A stretch of DNA of 64,000 bases from positions 1,922,001 through 1,986,000 of the forward strand of contig NZ_CP060707.1 of NCBI RefSeq assembly GCF_003048675.2, given 5' to 3'. Below the pieces are notes generated by a model. The model saw only the letters and a list, made by a program, of their open reading frames with translations. It was not told the DNA's origin and did no database searches. Below are positions 21,001 through 27,800 of the stretch, in pieces; the first letter of the stretch is position 1, and each line of letters starts with the position of its first letter. The position numbers and the translations under genes were made by a program. Origin of the DNA: Campylobacter concisus. Its GTDB lineage: Bacteria; Campylobacterota; Campylobacteria; Campylobacterales; Campylobacteraceae.

Positions 21001-22160
21001 GCAGTTGCTGTAAATTTATGCTCGCCTTGTTTAGTAAGTGCTGGGGCTTCAAATTCCCATGAACCATTAGATTTAGCTGTTGTTTCACCTATTCTGTCGC
21101 CATTATCATAAATTTCTACTTTTGAGCCAGCTTTTGCAGTGCCTTTGATAGTTGGAGTTTTATCATTTGTTAGATGACCTTTAACATCAAGAACGTTACC
21201 AACTTTAGTATCTTCTCCATAGCCTTTAGCATCATCAATTACTTCTGTGATAACTGGAGCTTCTGGAGCTTTAGTATTCTCACTATCTTCACCTATCACC
21301 TTGCTATCCTTGCCTGGGTTGTTAGGGTTATTTGGATTGATGATCTCTGCTGTTACATTGTTATCTTTACCTGGGTTTAGATCAACTGGGATATCAATCT
21401 TACCTTTATCGATATCATCTTGGTTGATTGGTTTTTCAGTCTTTTTGCCATTGTCATCAGTAACAACTACTTTATCACCTGGTTTTACTGAACCATCTTT
21501 TGGTATAGTAACTTCTACTGTTGTTTTACCAGCATCTTTGTCGCCAGCTTTGTTTTCATCATCAGAAATTTTGCCATCTTTGTTTGTATCTTCTGGGAAT
21601 TTAATTTCTGGGTTGCTTGGTTTTCTAGTGGTTTCTGGATCGATAGTAGTGCCAGCGCCTGCTGTATCGTCATCACTACCACCACGACCGCTATCTAAAC
21701 CGCCACTTTTACCCTCAACTGGACCTGCAAAAGATGCAGCGCCCAAAGGATTGATCGCACTTGTGCTAGCACTTATGTTTGAGTAGTGTCCGCCTTGCTC
21801 AAATCTTGTCTCGCCAAGGCTCATGCCATCACCACGACCACCGCTATTGCCACCAGCTGCTGTCTCTTCTAGATCTTCTAAATTTGCACCATTTAACAAT
21901 GCTTTTTGAAGTGCTGCTACTTGTGAATCAGCAGCAGTTGCCTTTGGATCGAGACTTAGTGTATCTTCACCAATCATTGATAGCTCTTTTCCATTATTTG
22001 TCGCTATAACAACCTTAGAATCAGCTGAAGTTGTTTTTACCGTCTCACCTTCATAAAGGCTATCACCGACTTTTAGTACTCTTTGGTTACCACTTTTATC
22101 TACTGCGATAACCTCAGCAGAGCCTGATATAGACTTAATTATGCCTAATTTCTTTGCCAT
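9036..22160 (-). CDS. Giant 4374-residue LapA/BapA-type surface adhesin with retention module and Ig-like repeats
   Basis: Predicted type I secreted, outer-membrane-retained adhesin. Residues 1-75 form the beta-rich retention module also seen in five neighbours (MAKKLGIIKSISGSAEVIAV). Residues 99-104 read ETAAGG, matching the TAAG site cut by the LapG periplasmic protease in Pseudomonas. A Gly/Ser linker (105-175) follows. The body is dozens of roughly 100-residue bacterial Ig-like domains of the BapA kind, with ends such as DKAGN and starts such as TNDNTPTLKGTA. Near residue 4100 it changes to Asp/Gly-rich solenoid turns (GDGNDSVTIKGDD). It ends with the shared C-terminal module, finishing TIQIKDEIHVI. 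It starts after AAAGGAATTAAC. Residues about 299-1529 and 1538-2781 are encoded by near-identical DNA repeats, so length variation among strains is likely. No exporter genes are nearby. Confidence 0.93.
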   Translation of the reverse strand: MAKKLGIIKSISGSAEVIAVDKSGNQRVLKVGDSLYEGETVKTTSADSKVVIATNNGKELSMIGEDTLSLDPKATAADSQVAALQKALLNGANLEDLEETAAGGNSGGRGDGMSLGETRFEQGGHYSNISASTSAINPLGAASFAGPVEGKSGGLDSGRGGSDDDTAGAGTTIDPETTRKPSNPEIKFPEDTNKDGKISDDENKAGDKDAGKTTVEVTIPKDGSVKPGDKVVVTDDNGKKTEKPINQDDIDKGKIDIPVDLNPGKDNNVTAEIINPNNPNNPGKDSKVIGEDSENTKAPEAPVITEVIDDAKGYGEDTKVGNVLDVKGHLTNDKTPTIKGTAKAGSKVEIYDNGDRIGETTAKSNGSWEFEAPALTKQGEHKFTATAENKFGKSTPSNEATIDLDSIAPKLDNVKITPIDTNSRADDTAELTMGTGHTDTPNAEILFRDENNNIIGKGHANSAGDFLIQLDKAIQPGTPVFVQAIDKAGNAGTEMATAGNIEHPNDTKGPKVDIDTVTPVDDTNPSDGTPDKGIVKGKSDEPNAPVVVTDENGKTIGTGTTDDKGNFEITTDPIKPGDKVKVEVTDKAGHKGSDTETAGDTEILHKDLPEAPVITEVIDDVKGYGEDTKVGNVLDVKGHLTNDKTPTIKGTAKAGSKVEIYDNGDRIGETTAKSNGSWEFEAPALTKQGEHKFTATAENKFGKSTPSNEATIDLDSIAPKLDNVKITPIDTNSRADDTAELTMGTGHTDTPNAEILFRDENNNIIGKGHANSAGDFLIQLDKAIQPGTPVFVQAIDKAGNAGTEMATAGNIEHPNDTKGPKVDIDTVTPVDDTNPSDGTPDKGIVKGKSDEPNAPVVVTDENGKTIGTGTTDDKGNFEITTDPIKPGDKVKVEVTDKAGHKGSDTETAGDTEILHKDLPEAPVITEVIDDVKGYGEDTKVGNVLDVKGHLTNDKTPTIKGTAKAGSKVEIYDNGDRIGETTAKSNGSWEFEAPALTKQGEHKFTATAENKFGKSTPSNEATIDLDSIAPKLDNVKITPIDTNSRADDTAELTMGTGHTDTPNAEILFRDENNNIIGKGHANSAGDFLIQLDKAIQPGTPVFVQAIDKAGNAGTEMATAGNIEHPNDTKGPKVDIDTVTPVDDTNPSDGTPDKGIVKGKSDEPNAPVVVTDENGKTIGTGTTDDKGNFEITTDPIKPGDKVKVEVTDKAGHKGSDTETAGDTEILHKDLPEAPVITEVIDDVKGYGEDTKVGNVLDVKGHLTNDKTPTIKGTAKAGSKVEIYDNGDRIGETTAKSNGSWEFEAPALTKQGEHKFTATAENKFGKSTPSNEATIDLDSIAPKLDNVKITPIDTNSRADDTAELTMGTGHTDTPNAEILFRDENNNIIGKGHANSAGDFLIQLDKAIQPGTPVFVQAIDKAGNAGTEMATAGNIEHPNDTKGPKVDIDTVTPVDDTNPSDGTPDKGIVKGKSDEPNAPVVVTDENGKTIGTGTTDDKGNFEITTDPIKPGDKVKVEVTDKAGHKGSDTETAGNLTHPNDHTAPSEPTITFVEDVNPKDGKLNKAENSKDGDSASTKAQISVPGDAEENDVIHYTVNGEEKTHTITYNDRVTGYVEIKVPVVDGKASSVTAKIVDQAGNASKEVSGSIDVDLTIGNPKVRFVEDTDGNGVLSVAEVAAIKDGKAHWVIDIPTDGSVKAGDVIQSIDGKGNWVKFVEITDEMIKDGRFEATFNVGINKLKDGKYETPEYRFADEAGNVSDSSKASLSLDSEFSRKPSNPEIKFPEDTNKDGKISDDENKAGDKDAGKTTVEVTIPKDGSVKPGDKVVVTDDNGKKTEKPINQDDIDKGKIDIPVDLNPGKDNNVTAEIINPNNPNNPGKDSKVIGEASSTVKVTIDEIIDDVKGYGEDTKVGNVLDVKGHLTNDNLPTFKGSAAPGATVEIYESFYTTTEKTLVGKVTADANGKWSFTPTEAMSDGEHYFEAVATDKVGNKSTSDRVSLDVDTFADAPVIDAVNDNVDSQTGNVLDAKTKVALTNDSTPTLEGYAEPDSVITIYEISELNGDKTAIGTVTADNHGGWKFELPELGDGEYKCTTRAQDKAGNISGFSEVVVVNADLIAPSEPTITFVEDVNPKDGKLNKAENSKDGDSASTKAQISVPGDAEENDVIHYTVNGEEKTHTITYNDRVTGYVEIKVPVVDGKASSVTAKIVDQAGNASKEVSGSIDVDLTIGNPKVRFVEDTDGNGVLSVAEVAAIKDGKAHWVIDIPTDGSVKAGDVIQSIDGKGNWVKFVEITDEMIKDGRFEATFNVGINKLKDGKYETPEYRFADEAGNVSDSSKASLSLDSEFSRKPSNPEIKFPEDTNKDGKISDDENKAGDKDAGKTTVEVTIPKDGSVKPGDKVVVTDDNGKKTEKPINQDDIDKGKIDIPVDLNPGKDNNVTAEIINPNNPNNPGKDSKVIDEASSTVKVTIDEIIDDVTGGVVNGDVKNGLTNDNLPTFKGSAAPGATVEIYESFYTTTEKTLVGKTVADANGKWSFTPTEAMGDGEHYFEAVATDKVGNKSTSDRVSLDVDTFADAPVIDAVNDNVDSQTGNVLDAKTKVALTNDSTPTLEGYAEPDSVITIYEISELNGDKTAIGTVTADNHGGWKFELPELGDGEYKCTTRAQDKAGNISGFSEVVVVNADLIAPSEPTITFVEDVNPKDGKLNKAENSKDGDSASTKAQISVPGDAEENDVIHYTVNGEEKTHTITYNDRVTGYVEIKVPVVDGKASSVTAKIVDQAGNASKEVSSSIDSDFTAPNVKITGIIDNVEGGVYKGNVAGTNTNDNKPTIKGTADANQEVVLYDNNKEFGRATADKDGNWEFKPSDYKEPLADLVGRVHVIKAVVTDAAGNTSEATSALEVDTTIGAPKVSIKEDADHNGVLSVEEAKNLKDSKIHWEVEIPKDGTVSAGDVLQVLGKDGKWKIEKVLSNDDLGKSFEYEATLSGKHFESPSYRIVDLVGNQSTAIHANVQLDSEFSRKPSNPEIKFPEDTNKDGKISDDENKAGDKDAGKTTVEVTIPKDGSVKPGDKVVVTDDNGKKTEKPINQDDIDKGKIDIPVDLNPGKDNNVTAEIINPNNPNNPGKDSKVIGEDSENTKAPEAPVITEVIDDQRGGKFNEDVKGGLTNDSTPTFKGTAKPGTTITLLKNGNDVIADNIPVKTDGSWEFTPKTPLAQGDYSITATAKNAAGKVSAPSDAATIKIDLHSDEPVITEIIDNVAGGVVNGDVKGGLTNDNTPTLKGTAEPFATVEIKIDGRGSYRFENGEVISNWTAVADKDGNWEFTTPKLSDGHHNFEAQATDVAGNNSQPSALVSIDVDTHIDAPVITAVTDNWWGGVENDGNILGVNDGFTNDTTPTFKGKAEAGSTIVLKNANNIIAEDIVVDSDGNWEFTPKSPLAEGEYNVVAIATDKAGNVSDPSNVATVNVDTSTTQPVITEIIDDVAGGVVGNVKNALTNDNLPTLKGTAEAFSTVKIMVDDRMVFKDGKEVTVTADKDGNWEYTFEANLNWGGKVHAALEDGVHTLKVQTTDRAGNRSAVSEWSSVDVDTTIGAPTVKITTDTNSDKKIDIADASALKDGKLKWVIDIPENTVKAGDRVQILGSDAKTWTDIFKVTAQDIAKGFIERDEFSIDMPKSRGFQTPSYRLVDDAGNVSEGSMDAVKIVGFAPKAPVIKAVLDNEYGIDPKDPISINAGDTTGNVLEGAIAITNDNTPTLMGKAEAGTTITLKNGDRIIAENIPVDANGSWHYEPKENSPWADGDYEIKAIAKNVFGKESEPSSLITVTVDTTKPEVTLNSIEDNVKTNDVVDFTGNVKDKFTNDNTPVLKGTAEAGSVIIIKYGEHHENVVTTKADKNGSWNYKITNPLSDGEHIISYQAVDKAGNTSPECVANVTVDTKIVDLRIDYLGDKNHDGKYSWSDNISNENNVIYCCARFSKEAVDQGLIKVGDKLYYEVHSNVGAWNKGVVKEPVTITELDLKRGYVDLTSVANITYPSKELIPFGKTANGFNLSAKAYLVDEAGNMGKQASEDLVFDFSDKPADPVKNIKINAEAIYGDNNTGLLLEGHGPVLKASTELQPQINGNDNYEIDVKTITHKSEFTLGSGDDVVNIHESGNGWGWINMDSKIDLGDGNNRLIVATDLDSSTVISGKGDDYIEIKDDVANGAKIITGAGNDTVIVGDTVANTIFTKVGISTGDGNDSVTIKGDDIDKAKIDLGNGDDTLTIKAAHVIGGVDDKGALDGGKGYDKLIISSPEDTIDLKHVSYHAKNFEELDISGAKNTTLKVGIKDVLDMTDDKHTLKITGDKGDVVDLKEDVKGSGWHQGASEDGYTTYTNNTVTIQIKDEIHVI
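12763..13131 (-). repeat. Dispersed module of about 340 bp, one of four copies in the giant gene
   Basis: This segment encodes RKPSNPEIKFPEDTNKDGK through NPNNPGKDSKV, a calcium-site-like (DTNKDGKISDDE) linker domain. Nearly identical copies lie at about 14805-15150, 16520-16870 and 21285-21640. The first and last copies share extra flanking bases encoding EDSENTKAPEAPV. The module provides homology for recombination across 9 kb of the gene. Confidence 0.88.
13818..17547 (-). repeat. 1.7-kb tandem duplication (about 2.2 copies) inside the giant adhesin gene
   Basis: The block 13818-15518 (1701 bp) is repeated as 15519-17237 (1719 bp). A third partial copy runs 17238-17547. The 18-bp difference comes from one replaced segment near 16420, where the upper copy carries the start of a 930-bp-repeat domain (KGYGEDTKVGNVLDVKG) in place of TGGVVNGDVKNG. 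The junction is therefore a hybrid between two repeat families. Confidence 0.92.
17575..21267 (-). repeat. 930-bp tandem repeat, almost exactly four copies, inside the giant adhesin gene
   Basis: The sequence repeats with a period of exactly 930 bp; for example gtctctgtatcactacc recurs at 17581, 18511, 19441 and 20371. Each unit encodes 310 residues, that is three Ig-like domains beginning PEAPVITEVIDD, SIAPKLDNVK and TKGPKVDIDT. Wherever I compared them the copies are base-identical apart from about one substitution (Ala for Val codon near 21230). Such identity points to recent duplication or ongoing gene conversion. Confidence 0.95.
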
Positions 22161-22195
22161 GTTAATTCCTTTTGGGCTAAATTAATTTTGGCATT

Positions 22196-22241
22196 ATTTT
22201 ATAACTATTAGGTGAAATTGTAAATTGTACCTAGGTACAAT
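22196..22241 (-). promoter_or_regulatory. Palindromic operator plus -10 for the giant adhesin gene
   Basis: An 18-bp perfect palindrome ATTGTACCTAGGTACAAT (22224-22241) is followed, 23 bases after its 16-bp core, by the hexamer TAAAAT (22201 down to 22196). The ATG is 36 bases further on. Four other family promoters have the same core and spacing. With the hexamer as the -10 element the palindrome centre falls near -43, the usual place of an activator that touches RNA polymerase. Confidence 0.85.
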
Positions 22242-22359
22242 ATAGTTACATTATTTTAATATATGTTACATTTAGAAAATTTTTTGTAAATTTTGAGTGA
22301 TATTGAAGTGATTTTTAGACTTAGTAAAAACTAGGTCTAAAAATCTATAAAAAGATATT

Positions 22360-24726
22360 TTAAGCTATAACTGTATCGATTTGATCTTTGATCTCGATAG
22401 AAACTGTACTTTGATTTGATGTGTAAAGAGTGTAGCCATCGTTTGACTCACCTTTTGTAAAGTCATGAAGCGTGATGCTATCACCTTTACCAAATTCGTC
22501 TTTATCGCCGTTGATCCTAAGAACAGTATCGAGGTTGTTGCCTGTGATATGAAGCACATCGGCTAAATTTAGATCTAGACTTATATGATTTAGTGTCACG
22601 CCGTTGCTATCTGATTTAGAGGTTGTTAGGTCAAGTACTTCAAAGCCACTTACCTTGCTAAAATCAATAGCCTCAGAGATAAATAACTTATCCACGCCGT
22701 CTCCGCCGTTTATGTGACTGCCTTCTAGTATCACGCCTTTACCTATACTTACGCTATCATTATCATCGCCAGTTGAGATGTATGTATCTTTTAAATTTAC
22801 ACCATCAGCCACGCTTAGCGCATCACTATCTTTGCCTGTATTTATCACACTCTTAGTTAAATTTGAGCCAACGACGACACCGTCACTGCCATCTTGAGTG
22901 AAAATTTTGCTACCACTTATCTCGCCTCTATCTAGCACGATAGTATCATCATCTTTGCCAGTTACGATAGTTGAGTTCTCTACGTTTGAGCCGCTAAAGC
23001 CTATGGTAGTAAAGCCATCTCCACTCTCTATCAAAGTATCTCTTACACTTGAGTTTGTTGCGTTAAATATATCATATCCGCTACCTAGATAGATGTTTGA
23101 ATTTAAAATGTGGCTACTACTTAAATTTACACCATCATTGCCATCGCCCATATAGAAATTTATCCTCTCTAGGATACTATCATTACTTATCGTGACGCTA
23201 TCGTTACCATTTTCTGCTGCGATATATGAGCTAGCGGCGTCATTTGAGCTGTATTTTACATTTTCTAAAACTACCTTGTCATCTCCGTTAGCTAGCTCAA
23301 ATGCACTATTTATCAAGCTTGAGTCTTTTACACTTATACTATCGTTTGCTTCGCCTGATCTTACTAGTACGCCATTTATATCTGAGTTTTCTACCACACT
23401 CATTTTTTTCTCACCACCCCAGCCAAGATCGAGCTTTGAGTTTGCAAAGTGGCTTGCTACTACTTCTACTTTATCAGCTCCATTAGCAAGGTCTATATCT
23501 ACCTCATCTACGCCTGAACCACCGATATAAACCCTATCGTCGCCCTCGCCTGCATAAATTTTTGATTTGATATAAGTCGAGCCATAAATTTTGATAAGAT
23601 CATCGCCATCACCGCTTGCTATATATGAGCTAGAGTTATCATTTGAGCTAACATTTGAGTGATCTATCAGCACTACATCATCGCCACTTCCGCTCTCTAC
23701 TGCTGAGTTTTGAAATTTAGAGTTTTCGAAATTTACGAAGTCCTTGCCCGCGCCTGTCTTCACCAAAAGTCCGTTTGCAACTGTCCCGCTAGTTATATTT
23801 ACAGTGTCGTTGCCGCCTTTTGTGTCAAAAACCACGCCATTTATATTGCTTCCCTCGCTCACGTTAAATTTATCATCACCACTTCCACTTGTAAAGCTTG
23901 AGTTTATCACACCCACAACTGAGTTTAGCTCTAGCTTGTCTTCGTTTTTGCCATTTGCATCTGCATCGCCTAGATCAACGCCAGCGTGAAAGATAGCGCT
24001 ACCTACATTCATCTTAAATGTATCGTCGCCATCACCCATTTTTACATTTACAGCCTCTTTGTCATCTTCTCTAAGACCTTGCATATAAGCTCCAGCACCA
24101 AAGACGATCATATCATTGCCAGCCTTAGTATCGATCACACTCTTTTGGGCTCCTGCTGCGATAGTTAGCGTATCATCGCCATCGTCTAAATTTATCTCAT
24201 AGCCCTTTTCTCTTATAGTGCCGTCAAGATATACATTGTGATCATTATCCACCACGCTTGCATTAGCCAAAGCGCTTATGAAGCCATCGACTTTCACTTC
24301 TAAACTTAGTTCGTTTTCATAAGTGCCATAAAATTTAATAGCTCCAAGAGTGCTTAAATTTTGTGTCATTTCGCCTTCGTTTTGATTATTTTCAAGCTCT
24401 CCGTTATCATCAATCACTCTAACACGAGCCTTTATGGTTGAAATTTGATCAAATTTCACATCTTTTAATACATTGCTTTCATCTAAAGCCTCCCAGCTTT
24501 TACCGCCGTCTCTTGAAATTTCGATAGTTTTATCGTAGTTATTTGTCTCGTGCTTTGCATTTAGTTTAAAACTAAGATCACCACTTGTTGTATCAGCAGG
24601 TAGATTTAAAGCTGATATGTCATAGATGATGTATGGCTCACTAGCTCCCTCTTTTACTTTGTTGTTTCTTGCTATCACAGATAACGTGGGGTCGTTAAAT
24701 TCTGTTATAAACTCATTTTCTTGCAT
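22360..24726 (-). CDS. Secreted beta-solenoid protein without retention module (788 aa)
   Basis: The start is set at the ATG at 24726 (MQENEFITEF) because AAGGAG lies six bases before it; an upstream in-frame ATG lacks such a site. Residues about 15-155 look like a Calx-beta type domain, ending near the NQNEGE and VVDNDH motifs. About 25 rungs of a 21-residue repeat with the pattern G-x-G-x-D-x-V-x-I follow, for example ASGDGDDLIKIYGSTYIKSKI. The C-terminus shares the family module and ends VSIEIKDQIDTVIA. There is no LapA-type N-terminus and no Sec signal peptide. I infer a type I exported protein that is released instead of held at the surface. Its promoter lacks the GTAC palindrome. Confidence 0.85.
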   Translation of the reverse strand: MQENEFITEFNDPTLSVIARNNKVKEGASEPYIIYDISALNLPADTTSGDLSFKLNAKHETNNYDKTIEISRDGGKSWEALDESNVLKDVKFDQISTIKARVRVIDDNGELENNQNEGEMTQNLSTLGAIKFYGTYENELSLEVKVDGFISALANASVVDNDHNVYLDGTIREKGYEINLDDGDDTLTIAAGAQKSVIDTKAGNDMIVFGAGAYMQGLREDDKEAVNVKMGDGDDTFKMNVGSAIFHAGVDLGDADANGKNEDKLELNSVVGVINSSFTSGSGDDKFNVSEGSNINGVVFDTKGGNDTVNITSGTVANGLLVKTGAGKDFVNFENSKFQNSAVESGSGDDVVLIDHSNVSSNDNSSSYIASGDGDDLIKIYGSTYIKSKIYAGEGDDRVYIGGSGVDEVDIDLANGADKVEVVASHFANSKLDLGWGGEKKMSVVENSDINGVLVRSGEANDSISVKDSSLINSAFELANGDDKVVLENVKYSSNDAASSYIAAENGNDSVTISNDSILERINFYMGDGNDGVNLSSSHILNSNIYLGSGYDIFNATNSSVRDTLIESGDGFTTIGFSGSNVENSTIVTGKDDDTIVLDRGEISGSKIFTQDGSDGVVVGSNLTKSVINTGKDSDALSVADGVNLKDTYISTGDDNDSVSIGKGVILEGSHINGGDGVDKLFISEAIDFSKVSGFEVLDLTTSKSDSNGVTLNHISLDLNLADVLHITGNNLDTVLRINGDKDEFGKGDSITLHDFTKGESNDGYTLYTSNQSTVSIEIKDQIDTVIA

Positions 24727-24866
24727 AAATTCTCCTTGAATAGTATTGATGTAAGTCAAGATTATAATAAATTTTTTTAAATAAGAATTGACAATAAAAT
24801 TACATTAAGTAATGCTTTGTAAATACTTTTAAATTTAAAGTTAAAAATTTAGATTAGTTCAGAGAG

Positions 24867-24893
24867 AATTTAGACCCAAAAAGGGTCTAAATT
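24867..24893 (-). terminator. Hairpin after the 1476-residue protein gene
   Basis: A perfect 11-bp stem AATTTAGACCC/GGGTCTAAATT with an AAAAA loop abuts the stop codon of the gene at 24894. Only a short CT-rich stretch follows on the minus strand. A near copy of this hairpin follows the 1063-residue protein gene (31038-31062). Confidence 0.75.
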
Positions 24894-27800
24894 TTAAAGA
24901 TCGACGTGGATGTTTTCTTTTACATCGATATAAGCTGTAGTTGTGCCGTAATTCGCCTCATATCTTTCAAAGCCCTCTACTGCGTTAGCAGCAGATTTAC
25001 TAAAGCCTTCAAGTTTTACTCCGCCACTTGCCTCGGTTATTTGAAGCAAATTATTACTATGTTCGTGTCCGACATCGAGCATATCAGCTATATCAAGAGC
25101 TTTTAGAGTGACCTTTTCATTGCTAGTAACCTTTAACTCTTCAAAGCTCTTAACCTTTGTAAAGTCTATCTGACCATCAACCAAAAGCGTATCGTGATCA
25201 TAGCGACTTCTATTGTCTGAGTATCCACCAAGAATGCTAGTGCCACCCTCAAGCTTCATATCTTTAGATATAAAGACACTATCACTGCCATCCGATAGAT
25301 CTATTTTAATATTAGTTAAGCTTCCAGATCTTAGCTCCAAATAATCTTTTGCATTTTCATGTCCACTCAAAATCCAGTTCGCATGGTGTTCAGCTGGCAA
25401 ACCACTAGCTGATGCGTGAGTATCTTCAACTACCACATGCATTTCATTTATATAAGCCATGATATCTACATCTTTTAGGGTAGATGACTTTAAATTTATA
25501 TCTGTATGATAAGTTTCTCCAAATGAAGGGACTCTACTGCCTCCATTTAGTTCTACATTATCAAGGTTTGAGCTATCTATATTTATAGTACCTTTTGATG
25601 ATCCTGCATAGATCGCACTTTTTTCTGCTGATGTTGTTGAGTTAATGTCAGTGTATTTGATATTTATAACGTCTTCATCGCCTTTAATTAATTCATTACC
25701 AACCCATTGTATGGCACCATTAAGCTTATTAGTATTAGTGCTTATGTCAATATCTGTCATTTTTACATGATCAGCTTTTGTACCTGTTATATTTAAGATA
25801 TCGCTCTTAACGCCAAGATAGATGGTCTCTTTGTTAAAAACGCCACCATTTATATTTATGACGTCATTGCCAAAGCCTGCATTGATCTCAACTTTTTCGT
25901 GTGTTCCGCCATTTATATTTATAGTATCGTTCTCGTTACGGGTGTCGATAGTGACATTATTTAAATTTGAGTTATTGATTTCAACCTTATCTTTTCCAGT
26001 ATTAGTTCTAATATCAAGCCAATTTAAATTTGAACTATTGATATTGACCTCAGTGTCTCCAGAGTTACTATATACTTCACTAAAATAGATCTTACTAGGA
26101 TCTTCTCCTTCTTTATGACTTACGGTTGCATTGTTGAAATTTAAGACATTATCTCCATTCTCACGAAAATCTACATCAAAGCGTTTGTCGTTGTGAAATT
26201 CGCTATTTACAGTTGTTATATGGTCATTATCTATGATACCACCATTATACGTATATTTAGCGTTATCTATACTAAATTCTAAGATCACACTCTCGCTGTA
26301 GTAGTGATTGTTTTCAACGCCCTTATCTGCATCTTTAAATAACTTTTCTTTATCCCATTGATAATAAAATATTCCACTATCTTCATCTTCAGATAAAAGC
26401 TTGCCTTCATTTAGCTCTTTATCATCTATTACATTTGCACGAACAACTACTTTGTTGATATCGCCCGCTCTTAGACCTTTTATGATACCGCTACTATCTA
26501 GATCTATCCACTCTTTCCCGCCTATTGAGTACTGAATTTTATCGTAGTCTTTGCCGTAAGTCGCCTCGCCACTAAATTTAAGCTTCACATCGATTTTTTG
26601 ATCCACATCGGCCTCTGCTACATCACCCCTTAGCTCAAATATTAAATTGTTATGTTCCCACATATTCGTTATTTCAGGGTCTTCGATATTAAAGCCTTGT
26701 TTGCCATATATGCCTATGTTTTTTACATATTTTGAGTCATATTCATGTATATATTCTGGCTCTGGATCAGGCGTTGGCTGTGGAGTTGGCTCAGGTTTTG
26801 GCTCAGGTTTAGGTTCTGGCTGAGGCTCAGGTTGTGGGGCTGGATTTACAGGCTCAACTGGCTCAACAGGAGTAGGCTCTGGCTTAGCACCAAGATCGAC
26901 ATTGATACCATTTTTTACATCTATATAGCCTTTCTCCGTATAAGATCTACCGTTTTCTTGAAAACCAAAGTCGGCCTCATATCTTGTAAAGCCTTCTTTT
27001 AAACCTCTTCCATACTCTGAAAGCTTAAAGCCTGCTAGCTCTACTCCGCCAGCTGCTTCTGTAACTGCCAAGATATGTTTGCTATCATTATTTTTAATGT
27101 CAAGCATATCATATAGCTCTTCTCGTTTTAGGCTGACCTTCTCGTTGCCAGTCACTTGTAGCTCTTCAAAGCTCTTAAATTTATTAAAATCAACATTGCC
27201 ATCAATAACAAGTGTATCGGTCTCATAGCTAGTGCCACCATTTATCGCAGTGTAGCCATCAAGCTTCATAGCTTTTGAGACGACGACTTTATCTTCGCCG
27301 TTGCCAAGATTAACAGTCATATCGTTTAATGTACCTGATCTTAGCTCTAAAGTATCATCTGTATCTGCAAAATTCCACTTTGTGGCATTTTCTGGGTAGC
27401 TGCCATTTATCTTTGTATCTTCAACTACTACGTGAGTTTTGTAGATAGTGTTAAGATTTACATCATCAAGGGTAGATGATTTTAAATTTAGATCGAAATT
27501 TAGTGGATTTCTATTTACGTCGGTGCCTGTGTTTGTCTCTGTACCTATGTTGATGCCCTTTAAAGTTGAGTTTTCAACATTTACGGTATTGTTTTTTGAT
27601 TCGGCGATGATGTGGTTGGCAGAATTTTTATATGTTGAGTCGATATCAGCGTATTTGATATTTATCTCATCTTTCTCGCCTGAGCCAGTTCTTAGGTACA
27701 TATCTGTCATTTTTACATGATCATCTTTTGTACCATTTAAATTTAATACATCGTTTCCGCTATCAAGCGTGAAGCCACTTTGATAGGGATCGGTGCCTAT

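Noticed and set aside
17575-21267. Regular long repeats considered as a CRISPR array or mobile element
   Set aside because: The 930-bp units are wholly coding, in frame and without spacers, terminal inverted repeats or a transposase.
9409-21786. Many long plus-strand frames opposite the giant adhesin gene, some recurring every 930 bp
   Set aside because: They are antisense mirrors of the repeats, give low-complexity Ser/Leu/Val-rich products, and lack ribosome binding sites.
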